From assembly GCA_021397835.1 (NCBI GenBank), contig JAJFZO010000094.1, positions 6,672,001-6,736,000 of the forward strand: a stretch of 64,000 nucleotides of DNA. Reading direction: 5' to 3'. This stretch comes from Moringa oleifera. Its lineage: Eukaryota; Streptophyta; Magnoliopsida; Brassicales; Moringaceae. Positions 53,315-64,000 of this stretch are shown here, piece after piece (position 1 is the stretch's first letter; every line of letters begins with the position of its first letter). The notes under the pieces were generated by a model. It was not told the DNA's origin and did not search any database. It worked only from the letters and a program-made list of their open reading frames with translations. The position numbers and the translations under genes were made by a program.

Positions 53315-56300
53315 ATTATTTTCCGAGATCTTGTTTACAACTTTTTCTTCTTCTTTTTTTTTTTTTTTGACTTTCGATTGTATATTAGCAAATGGAGCAG
53401 GTCTAGGGAAGAACCCTTTTAAGGCTTCTGGGTTCAAACCAAGCTAGACCAAAAAGATGAAGGAAGCAATGGATATGGCTAAGCTTACCACATGCTTCTC
53501 TTGGATTTGGTTTCTAGGGAAACTACAGGATTTTATAGGGTTCTTGGTTTGAATAAATAAAACACAAGAAGCACGGGACGGATTCTATAATTAGAAGCGT
53601 AGAGAATGGAGGACCATCCTCATCCATCTGGTCCATATAATCTCTTTCAAGAATAGCAAAAGATCTGCTTGGTTGCTTTCTTGCCATTTGCCAGCAGCTC
53701 TCATTAGCCTCAGTTTGGTTAATTTTAACCATTCCTAAGATTCCTATGCACTTCCCTTTTTCTTCTTTTAAGTTTAATGACAAATGCCTCTCCTTTTAAT
53801 GCCAATTGTCTATGTTGGTAATACTAATTGGATTTTGATTTAATGGGTAATACCAAAGTTTATTTATAGTTCGTCGCATTTTTCAGATCGTTCAAAAATT
53901 ATTTTATTAAACAATATATAAGAATTTGATTTCTCAAACCATAAAAATAATTGCAAAGGTGATAATATGTATGCAGACATGCAGAGTTAGTGATATCCAG
54001 AAACCCGAAGCTCACTTGCAAGCTATACTGTCTATGTGACCTTTGTAGAAGAAACAGATGGAGTGCTTAAGCAGCTTGATCTTCTTTTCTTTTCTGAGCG
54101 AAGACCTTATGATAGTGCAGAAGCTTTGGAGTTTGTGGAAAATCTTCTATCTTAATTATAAACAAAGACAAGTGGGTGGAATTTGATGACAGGACCAAAG
54201 CCTGCATGCTTGCAAACTCTTTTCTGACTAAAGATATAGTTGCGGGCTGTCACGCTGGCAAAATTGTTTCTTCATAAGCACACATGCACCTCAAACAATT
54301 AATTAATTCTAAGTTCTGGAAAATCACGAAAATTCAAAAGTTTTTGCGGTGAACACAACTAGGAATCCAGTTCCCACCTCAGAGATGCAAATAAAGCAAC
54401 AAAAAAGTGAGTAAAACTAGCATTTCTCCATGAGGAGACTGGACATTGTGTAAGCTTTACTTCCCTTTTCTTTGAGTTGCTTTACTGTTGGATATCAGTA
54501 AAGGGAAAGCCGGCTTCCTGAAAAGAAGAATGGAATAAAACAGAATAAAATAGGCTATGCAATTATGAAGCCTGTTAGCCATTATTGTGCAGAGTACTTA
54601 AATGTTATAAACTTGCTTTGCTTATAAATCATAAAAACATACCAAGACCTTCTTTGCTTTTACATAATATAGCAGCCCCGTTAAATAAGAGTCAAGATGT
54701 AGCTTTTTGACAAAACAGTTGAATGTAAAGATACCTATGAGTACTGGTGCAAGTAGAAAACAGGTCACATGGCAAACTCAGAGAAGGAAAATTTAGGGGA
54801 GTTTATCAGAAGACAGAGGTTTCAAGGCGTTGCCTGTCATTAAATCAGTTCATTCCTTAATCATCCAAAAGACATCAAGGGTCTATACCTGCCTCTTGTC
54901 AGCAATTCAAGTTGCACAATATAAATGATCAAATCAAGCAAAAGAAAAATGGGTTAATCTGATTGTGCTGCCTAATTTTCTCAGGAGATGAGAAGATCTG
55001 TTAGACACTACGTTAAGGTTTCAAGTGTATCCAATGGCTGATATATTGCATTCCAGGCTGCTCTTCCTCTGATAGTGCATTTGCATGGCAACTTATAAAG
55101 AATAAGATCTATCTCTTTCTCTTACACATATTTAGATGAAATATAATTCAAGTTTGCGGATGCCAGTGAAGATAAGAAAAGGGTACACAAGAATAGCTGT
55201 CCAGGCTCTCATTACCTATGATTGTGTAAATACTCTAAATTCTTTGGTTGAGAAAAAGTATTGCTAATGCCCATATTGACTCACACAAGTATAGTTTTTT
55301 ATGCTGAGTGCAAAGGTCATAAGATATTTATAAGCGAACAAAGAAAGTCTATCACCCACTTTTATATTACCAAATAGTTTAAAATCAATTCTGGCAATAC
55401 AATCTAATAGTAGAGGAAGAGATGCATGTTTTTCAGAATCCACTTTTGCTCATCTATAAAGAAATTTCCCACGCGAAGATATGCACCTTTAGATCAACTA
55501 CAGATTTACGGACAAGACATAATATGAGGAACTCTTGGCAAGTAACCAGCAATAATACTCACATGTACTATCGAAACTTTTTGAGGGTATTTTTTAATTC
55601 AGAACAGAGTTATAGACAAGTTATAGACATTGAAGTAATCAGAAATGAGCAGAATTTTGCCATGTCCTACAAAGACAACTTGAAGAAAGAGACATTAGAT
55701 CTTTTCTGGCAAAATTTCGCATTTTATAAAGTGAATTCCTCTCAACACTTATTCTCACACTTTTGACCATATTTAGAAAAAAATTCTTCCCCACTACTGC
55801 TATAAACCTGCTTCAGTTACTTCCCTTGCAATTCACTTCTTTATTCCTTCTTCCTAAACCTCATCAGAAAAAATTCCTAAGCAGTTTAAATCAAAAGCTA
55901 AGAATACCTACATCTACTAGACATGCTTTATATCAATCAAGAAGGGTGTATTAGTCATTTATCTTTTTATTCATCAGAAAACAAGGCTGATTCACCCAGA
56001 TTATGTGCCTGGAACGAACATATAAAAGCAGATTTAGATGGCAAATAGCCATAATAAAGCAAGAGAAAACAGAAGTACATGAATCTCCTTTTTCTGTTTG
56101 CAATTGAACTTATGACATAATTAAAGCCTACTGGCAAAGATTTAGTGTTGATGTCAGCCTATGGAAACCTCCTTTGTCTAAAGAACTGTCAAACCAGAAG
56201 AACAGAACCACAAGGAAACTGACATGTACCTTTTGAAGAATGTTGACAAAAGTACCCTTTCCATTAATAACATTTCTTCATTATACTTGTATAATTTCCA

Positions 56301-56625
56301 TGACTAACACTGATACTTAAAGCATCTGAACAGGGAAAAAAAAAATATACATCTAAAGTTTATCAGTGCAGATTTCAAATCTACACTAACATCTCCAATA
56401 AAAAGTAATAGTATAGTTTATGCAGAAAGGTGATGTTTAGATGTGCATCCTGATAAAACAATTAGAATCTGAGGTCATTCTTGGGAATTAAAGATTTTTC
56501 ATGAAACTTCTATAAAAATGGGTGATCTTACCTTGCCTTTTTCATTATCTTATGAAGCAAACCAGAGAGCTCTAAGGGTTCTGTTTAGAAAAGCACATCT
56601 CTACAATCCCCAATCTACAACTGCC
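53315..56625. other. Divergent intergenic region, pectate lyase / PIN8
   Basis: About 3.3 kb without a supported gene. Short ORFs (for example 55422-55954) lack known motifs. It holds the promoters of both neighbours. No repeats of note were seen. Confidence 0.5.
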
Positions 56626-58528
56626 ATGATTTCCTGGACTGATGTCTATCATGTTGTTGCAGCCACTGTCCCATTATATGTTGCCATGATATTAGCCTAC
56701 ATCTCTCTCAAATGGTGGAAGCTCTTTACACCAGATCAATGTGCAGGCATCAACAAGTTTGTGGTCAAATTCTCAATCCCGCTGTTGTCCTTCCAATTGA
56801 TATCTGATAACAACCCCTACAAAATGAATGTGAAGCTCATATTAGCGGATTTTCTTCAAAAGCTACTTGCCCTTTTATTGTTGACAGCAATCACCAAATT
56901 TAGCTCTCGGGGAGGACTGAATTGGATCATAACTGCCTTCTCTCTGTCAACTCTGCCAAACACTTTGATCCTGGGAATTCCACTTTTGAGGGCCATGTAT
57001 GGGGAGGATGCAGCTACACTCCTTTCCCAGATAGTCGTCTTACAGAGCTTAATTTGGTACAACTTACAGTTGTTTCTGTTTGAGCTTGATGCTGCAAGGA
57101 AAGCCTCCATGACACCACCACTAGAAGAAGGTAAGGGTTCAGGATTTATGATCTGAAGATAGTAATCCAATTCAGCTCTGTTTGATGGAAATGTTGCCTC
57201 CAAAGAATTTCTCCAGCCTATCTATGGTCTAATTAGAACTCCAGGAAGTGAAAAGTGATCCAATTTAAATTATGAGCAGTCAACTTTAGTTACAAAGACA
57301 AGCAATGTGGGCCATTTCTTTTATTTCCTTACTCTTTCTTTACTTAAATCTTCCTCACTCCAATTATGTGTACCAATTAAGATACTTTGTAGAAAGTAAG
57401 AAACATTTTCGGGGAAATACTATGACATAATTGAAAATTTTAACTGACACCATTGGTGATGTAGTAAATACAAAGCTGCCATTGTAGCAACCATGCATTA
57501 GGTTAGCGGTTCACAGAACTAGATCACATTCCCCCACATAAATATGGTACCACAACATTTTTATGATGGATATCTTGGTTTTGGTTATAAATTTGGAGGT
57601 AACTGAAACTTGTTATTTTGTTTTAGGAAACCTGGAGGCAGCTGAGGAAGAAGAACCAAAAGAAGAAAGGGAAGAAGCACAAACTAGGACGACAAGGAAA
57701 GTCAAAACCATGCTCATTCTCTTGACAGTTTGGAGGAAGCTCATCAGCAACCCCAATACGCATGCAACTCTGGTGGGTCTTGTTTGGGCAAGTATACACT
57801 TCAGGTAAGTCTGTATTAGTATCAGAAAAAAAAAATTGTTTCTAACCTTGCTACATATTTTTTGATTGAAGCAGACTGTGAATAACCAAACAAATAGGGC
57901 TGAATCTGTTGCAGGTGGGGAGTAAAATTGCCTGAAATTGTTGACAAATCAATACTAATATTGTCAAGTGGAGGACTTGGCATGGCAATGTTCAGCTTAG
58001 GTACAAACAAACAGGATTCTCGACAAGAAAACTTTACTAAAATTTCTTGTCTAACTTCCTTTTCTATTAACAGGTCTTTTCATGGCATCTCAGACAAGTA
58101 TAATAGCATGTGGAAAACGAATGGCAATGGTGGCCATGGGAATGAAGTTCGTTGTGGGACCTATCCTAATGGCAGCATCTTCCCTTGCCATTGGACTGAG
58201 GGGGGCGTTGTTAAGAGTGGCCATAGTGCAGGTGCATAGAACTTCTTTTTGTCAATCTACAAACACAACAAAAGGGTGCAATATGATGAGTTTTTCTGTG
58301 GTGCAGGCAGCTCTTCCTCAAGGAATTGTTCCATTTGTTTTTGCCAAAGAGTATAATGTTCACCCAGAAATATTGAGCACCGGGTAATCAAAGTCTTAAT
58401 GTTTCTCAATATCTAAAATTTGTCCTTAAGACTCAACTTGTTCCATTTGCTTTGGTAACAGGGTAATCTTTGGCATCCTCATTTCCTTGCCCATAGCATT
58501 GGCCTACTATGTCCTGTTGGCTCTATAA
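56626..58528 (+). CDS. PIN8: Auxin efflux carrier, PIN8 type (short loop)
   Basis: A short-loop PIN moves auxin across the endoplasmic reticulum membrane; Arabidopsis PIN8 acts in pollen and in vein patterning. Six exons: 56626-57130, 57627-57804, 57915-58000, 58074-58231, 58307-58383, 58462-58528; 356 residues. The N-terminal helices start [20 protein letters not shown]. The conserved PNTLILG motif sits in the fourth helix region. The central hydrophilic loop is only about 60 residues, acidic ([14 protein letters not shown]), against more than 250 in plasma-membrane PINs. The C-terminal helices carry [37 protein letters not shown] and the end [21 protein letters not shown]. The frame is open upstream to an ATG at 56518, but the family starts at MISW. 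PIN5 is less likely because the N-terminus matches PIN8 closely. Confidence 0.94.
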
Positions 58529-58707
58529 ACTTCTATAGGAATGATGCAGCTTAATTCAAGATGTTCTGCAACCTAACTTCAAGTCTTGGAAAGGATCAAA
58601 GTTTCACAAATGAATTCTAGAAGTTTTATTCAGTTTATTTAAATTTCTTTGACAAGTAATTGTGATATTTTTTCATTCCTTGTCCCCGTGCCAACTCCCA
58701 CCATCGT

Positions 58708-58745
58708 CCTCTCCCCCACCCCCCCAACCCCCCCCGCGCGCGCGG
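58708..58745. repeat. C-run and alternating CG tract
   Basis: Runs of 5, 7 and 9 C (roughly 58713-58735) are followed by CGCGCGCGCG, about 180 bp past the PIN8 stop. The complement could form a G-quadruplex and the CG run could take up Z-DNA. Exact run lengths are prone to sequencing error. Confidence 0.65.
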
Positions 58746-59770
58746 TGACATGTAAATTTATGTGTTAAGAAGGTTAACAAGCTTATGCAGTAATGAAACG
58801 ATTATTTTAGGATACAATTACCACATTTGTTACGAAAGGAGGGAACTTTGAGAAATAGTAAAAGTTCCTCTCGCAGCATAGTTGCCGATTATCAGCAGAA
58901 CAATTTCTGGAATGATGGAATGACCGACAATTTTGAACATGAATCTGCAGCAAACAAAAAAGAAGATTTATCTTGTCAGAATATTTGATGATTTATGATT
59001 TTCAAGCATTAATAGAGTGAGCAAGATGCCATTACCTAGTGCATTGTTTCTGATTAATAGCGGAATGCGAACAGATGAGCATCAATTGTACTTTATGATA
59101 TGATGGATGCAGATGTCAAGAAGAGAATTCAGAAATGGCTGGTGACCCCTACTACCTTCCCCCACCAATCTCACACAGAGATGCAGTTAATATTCTGATC
59201 TGAATATATGCATCATGCTTCCCCTGCCACCATCTACTTCATTTACTTTGAATATATACTAAGAGTTCATTCTGCTAGTTAAGACATTCATGATATTATT
59301 CATAGAGATTTATATAGAACTTCTCTATGATATCATTTCAGAACTACTCTTCTCTGCTAGCATTTCTGGTGGGCATTTGTTTTCTTCATTGATTATTTCA
59401 TTCTGAAAGATAATTTATGCTTGTAAATTCTGCAGTTGAAACAATCATATACAACCAGAGCTTTCCTTGACTAGCATAAGATTCAAGAAGAGCTCTAATA
59501 ACCAAGAACAACTCATAAATCCAGCTATTGTTTTTTACATGTTCGTGTATGATTTCTTTGGTTAACTTAGAAAGGAAAGAAGAAATGCTGAAGGTGAAAA
59601 ACTCATATTACTGAATGGATCTCTCATTTTAGAACAGTAATACAGCCTGCAAATATTTCAGTCTATAGCAACTTATACTGACATTATCATGGTCACTTTT
59701 AGTTCAACTTGCAGTGGCAAATATCATATATCTCTTTTGTCAGTTGCTACATTATGGCTTTTAATGACGG

Positions 59771-60010
59771 TTAACATGCCCAACAATCTATACCAATACT
59801 TTTATCATCATAGTTTAGCCTAAGTTCTACAACAGGGAGAGAAATTTACAAGGTATTGAGCATCATCCATAACTAGGGCTGACTTTTCATCAAACAGTTT
59901 AACATGCCCCACATAGTATACCAACACTTCCATCATTATAGTTTAGCATAGGTTCTACAAAGGGCAAAAGAACTTACTGGGTTAGGAGCATCATCCGTAA
60001 CTTGAGCAGC
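59771..60010. repeat. Two-copy tandem duplication
   Basis: The period is 128 bp: copy 1 is 59771-59898 and copy 2 is 59899 to about 60010. Shared blocks include TTAACATGCCC, ATAGTTTAGC and GAGCATCATCC. The copies have drifted (roughly four in five bases alike by eye). Confidence 0.75.
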
Positions 60011-61030
60011 TTTTGCTCCAGTTCTCTACATTGACATCAAACCCACCAATCACCCAAAACTAAAGGCACCTTCACATGTCTGAGGGTCCTCCCCAACCAA
60101 CAAGCATAAAAACGCAACGAGCTCTGCTTGCTTTTGATTCTAATCAACTCCTCAGAGACTACCCAAGAAGGGTGATATTCAATCCATCAATTTGCCCGTT
60201 TCTCACTTCTAACAGAATTTCTTAGCTTTGATTCAAGATGTTTGATATTACCCTTTGGAAATGAATTCTTGAGTATGTAATTACTCTGCACTCGACCCAA
60301 ATTTTGAGGCGAAGAGAAACAGAATCTCAGCCTTCAAGAAGCCAGCTCTGTTCCTGTCATCAATGATACAGGGCCCAATCTTGTGGTAATCCCAAATGAT
60401 GTGATGTCACTTTCATCTAATTGTGTGCAAACCCTTTGTGGCACCATCACTAACTTTTGGCTTATTTCCAATTCTTGAAGCTTTCAGTAGCTCAACTTCA
60501 CATCATTTCTCTGGGATACAAGTAGATTATCAAAACAAAATAAAATCAATTGAAACCCCAGAAAGTTAGTCCGCTTAATTTTTCATTTACCTGTCCAGCA
60601 AAAATGAAAAAAGAAGAAAAAAATAACCTTGAGGTCAGTAATAGAGCTAGGAGAACCCATTTCATATTGGGAAGACAAAATGGGTAAAGTCAGAGACTTA
60701 ATTAATTGATCAAATAAAAAAATAAAGGAAAAATGCTACCACGTGATCACTATCTACCATGTAAAACTTTCGCTAATTAGTGAAAATCACAAATCAACGG
60801 CTCGGCAATGAAGGAACCGACTCAACTACTAGATCCGACGGCCTAGGTTTTTTTTTTGGCTTGTGCAACATAGAAAATTCGACGATGAGATTGGTGAAAT
60901 TAGGGTTTTCAGATATTATATATTGACCCAAAACCCCCATTCTCCCGATTATCTTGGCTTTGGGCGACCCTGGTTTATCTTACATTTCATTTCTCGTTGG
61001 GTAGTTTGGGTTCCATTTCTGCAGGAAATC

Positions 61031-63676
61031 ATGGTTAAGGGTCCAGGTCTCTACACTGACATCGGCAAGAAAGCCAGAGGTTTGTCTATCCCTCGCCATA
61101 TTTGTGTATGTATGAGGCACTTCGGTTTCTTTGTTCAGCAATTGATACGGGTGATTTTGGTGACAATTTGATCTGGGTTTTGGTCTTTATTTTCTTTTTG
61201 TGGTGATATAGATCTTCTGTACAAGGACTACCAGAGTGACCACAAATTCGCTATCACCACCTTCTCCCCCACCGGTGTGGTAAGGCTTCTCCTTGCTCTG
61301 GAGCCATTTATTCATGCTTTCTTGATAAGATTCGCGTATATATATATAATCTATTTGTGCATATACGCGAATTCCATATCTATGCTAATGGTAATATTTG
61401 TTGGTAAGCGAAGGGCAAGCTGAGAAATCAGCTGTAATTATTAGCCTGCTTCTCTGAGGCTCAGTGCATATGAAGATGTGGGTTGACTATGATAATCATA
61501 GTAGTATTACCAACTCAAAATTTGGTGAGGACATTTAGTTGGTGAAGCTGATTGCTATTTGCTTTTTCCTCTCTAAATCCCCAGGTTTTGGGAGAGGTAT
61601 TTTGGTTAGGTTTTAATTGGCATTGGTACATATTATTCAAGAATTTGCTTGGAGCAAGTTGGTTTTGGCATTGCCTTTTAATTAAGTTTTTATTATTCCA
61701 GTGCTGGATTAAAATTGATTTAGCTAAGTGTTTTTCATGGAAAGTGAGGTGCTACAAATGCAGTCAATTCATATTGAAGTCATACAATTATGTTGGTCAT
61801 TATTTGTCCACATTTATCTATTTCTTTTGTTCAACATTTTGATCTGGTCCTACTCAGGCTGTACTTAGTGTATGTTTTCAGTTTCCTTTGATGTGATTAT
61901 GTCATAACATAGCTATGTTATGTGCGTTTCTTTTCCTCCCCCATTAGGCTATTACTTCATCAGCAACAAAGAAAGGTGAGCTGTTCCTGGCAGACATTAG
62001 TACCCAACTCAAGAACAAGAATGTCACAACTGATGTCAAAGTTGACACAAGTTCCAATGTAAGTGTGTGTTGCATTATATGTATTTGTTCAATTTCATTT
62101 TGTATGAAACATTTTTGGAAATGCATCGTTGAATGAGAGAGTTTCCTAATTCTGTTTAACTCTATTAGGAATTATACTAATTGGTTTCATCAGTATCTAT
62201 AAAATCCCAGGTGTCCTACCATTTAGCGTCAGATCTCTGGATAGTGGTCCATGTTTCTTGTTGTTGATAATTTCATTTAGTTTTTCCTGGGGACAACAGG
62301 AGAAACCCTTCAGTTTAGTTTAGGTGCACCCTTGGGTGGTAAGATGCTTGTGGCATTGGATGAAGATTCTCTATTGATCTGAGCTTTGTATTGAGCTTGT
62401 TAATGTAGAGTTGTAAGATTATTTTAGTAATTTGTAATGTTAATGAAAAAATTTGAACCATTGTATTTGCTAAATTGTCACGTGTTATAATCTCATTAAA
62501 AGTACAGTTGAGGATCCTGATCCCTTGGCATTAGCTTAACCATTAAAATAAAAAAACCAGTTTTAGAGAGAGACACAGAGGAATGGAACTTTTGTTTATC
62601 TTTTAAGAGTTGAGCGTGATGTTGAATGTTGTATTTTCAGCTTTTGACAACTATTACGGTTGATGAGCCTGCTCCTGGCCTGAAGACAATCTTTACCTTT
62701 AAGGTTCCTGATCAAAGGTCTGGAAAGGTAAGCCTCCAAATGTCCTGTGCTTCTGCCTCTTATCTTGGGTTTTCTTATACAAGTGAAGAAATGTGCTACT
62801 ACCTTCTCGTAATTGCAAAATTGTTCAATTAACTGTGAGGTTGATAGATTTCTTTTGCTGAGAGCATTCTACATCTCGAACTGATGAAGAACTTGCTATT
62901 TCATTGCCTGTGATTCTGAAACAGGTGGAGCTCCAATATTTGCATGACTATGCAGGGATAAGCACTAGCATCGGATTGACAGCAAACCCCATTGTTAACT
63001 TTTCTGGGGTAGTGGGAACTAATGTTCTTGCACTAGGTACTGATCTTTCATTTGATACCAAGTCTGGGAATTTCACCAAATGCAATGCTGGATTGAGCTT
63101 CTCCAATGTAGACTTGATTGCTTCATTGACTCTGTAAGTAGCTTGTTTTATGCTCATGTCAGCATTTTCTTTTTCTCACATGACTTCATATGTGAACTAT
63201 GGTAGGTATGTTAACTATGGTGGGTAGTTCAGTAATCTTGTTCTGTACATTTTTTTTGTCTGAGTGGTAATATTTTTGTTTGAGATGTTATGGTTCTTTA
63301 TCTGTTTTAAATTGAAGGTTATATTGCTACAGCCAACTTTTGTTGACTTCTCTGGTATTTCTATTGCAGAAATGACAAGGGTGACTCCTTGAATGCATCG
63401 TATTACCATATCGTGAACCCCCTGACTAACACTGCTGTTGGTGCGGAGGTTACCCATAGCTTCTCAAGCAATGAGAACACAATCACTGTTGGAACCCAGC
63501 ATGCATTGGATCCATTGACCACTTTGAAGGCTCGAGTAAACAATGCTGGCAAGGCAAGTGCTTTGATCCAGCACGAGTGGCGGCCGAAGTCCTTCCTCAC
63601 CATTTCAGGAGAGGTTGACACCAAGGCTATTGAGAAGAGTGCCAAGGTTGGACTGGCTTTGGCTCTCAAGCCTTGA
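61031..63676 (+). CDS. VDAC: Mitochondrial outer membrane porin (VDAC)
   Basis: This voltage-dependent anion channel is a beta-barrel pore for metabolites in the outer mitochondrial membrane. Six exons: 61031-61079, 61212-61279, 61948-62058, 62641-62727, 62925-63133, 63370-63676; 276 residues, the standard plant length. The N-terminal helix [20 protein letters not shown] and the phrase [13 protein letters not shown] are typical, as is the end [11 protein letters not shown]. The eukaryotic porin signature lies in the last exon around [19 protein letters not shown]. The ATG at 61031 begins MVKGPGLY as in the family. An AATAAA at 63831-63836 lies 155 bases after the stop and is a good polyadenylation candidate. 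A telo-box upstream suits a housekeeping gene. Confidence 0.96.
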
Positions 63677-64000
63677 GGTTTTTGGGACCATTGTGGTCAA
63701 GAGTAGGAAGATAGATGTTAGCAGCAAAACGTAGTTTCTGTTCGAACTTTCCTATGTTACTTTGCGGTTTTTTGGACAGGTTTTATCGTGATGCTGCTTC
63801 CTTTCTACTTTAGTTGTTTTGGATTGTAAAAATAAATTCAATGTTGTCTCAAACCTATGATCTGAAAACCCAAATGGAAAACTTCCTATTTGGAGAGAGT
63901 TTTGATTTTTGACATATTCTGGATGGTCATCATCAGAGATTCCTTGTGTGGTTGCAACTTAGTGTTTCTAGCAACTGTTTCATCTTCTACAAGTTGCAGG
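63677..64000. other. VDAC 3' UTR and flank
   Basis: The 3' UTR includes AATAAA at 63831-63836. Nothing else is recognised before the end of the window. Confidence 0.55.

Larger units (their letters stand above)
58529..61030. other. Intergenic: PIN8 3' flank and VDAC promoter
   Basis: No gene is supported. It contains the C-run/CG tract at 58708-58745 and a two-copy tandem duplication at 59771-60010. A telo-box (TTAGGGTTT at 60900-60908) lies about 125 bp before the VDAC start. Confidence 0.55.

Noticed and set aside
56518..56625. Upstream ATG giving PIN8 36 extra residues
   Set aside because: The family starts at MISW; the extra residues are polar and would precede the first membrane helix without precedent.

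Overview
This is nuclear DNA from a flowering plant, most likely a eudicot. The genes are intron-rich with GT-AG introns, two introns look GC-AG, the intergenic DNA is very AT-rich, and every recognisable protein is a plant family (WRKY, plant cysteine oxidase, PIN, AP2/WRI, plant-type SSRP1 with a C-terminal HMG box). I cannot name the species. No prokaryotic or viral genes, CRISPR arrays, rRNA genes or convincing tRNA genes were seen.

Layout from left to right: a mitochondrial GUF1/LepA translation GTPase (+, 519-5195); a group IIb WRKY factor of the WRKY61/72 type (-, 6334-8808); a serine carboxypeptidase-like protein (-, 11535-13888); a PCO1/2-type plant cysteine oxidase (-, 14997-18308); a 9-kb AT-rich gene-poor stretch (18309-27358) with a few ACGT-element islands and a degenerate repeat; vacuolar H+-ATPase subunit d (+, 27359-30981); an F-box/WD40 gene broken by two in-frame stop codons (+, 31604-37069); an intronless secretory-pathway DUF7906-like protein of unknown function (+, 38506-40521); a WRI3/WRI4-like double-AP2 factor with the 9-nt microexon (-, 42080-43989); the FACT subunit SSRP1 (+, 45659-50801); a pectate lyase (-, 51701-53314); a PIN8-type short-loop auxin carrier (+, 56626-58528); and a mitochondrial porin VDAC (+, 61031-63676).

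Exon boundaries were built by hand from splice consensus, reading-frame continuity and family knowledge. In all twelve multi-exon models the summed exon length is a multiple of three and the protein length suits the family. The genes are independent plant loci, not an operon or cluster with one job. Cross-talk visible in the sequence is regulatory: a full match to the hypoxia-responsive promoter element lies upstream of the cysteine oxidase, W-boxes lie upstream of the WRKY gene, and telo-boxes lie in the first intron of SSRP1.

The least ordinary observations are the twice-interrupted F-box/WD40 gene, which also carries a SINE with target-site duplications, a GC-AG intron, a G-quadruplex-like run and a downstream tandem duplication; the HRPE by the PCO gene; the WRI microexon; and an ABRE/W-box module in the gene-poor stretch. 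I found no clear evidence of a wholly new biological system here.
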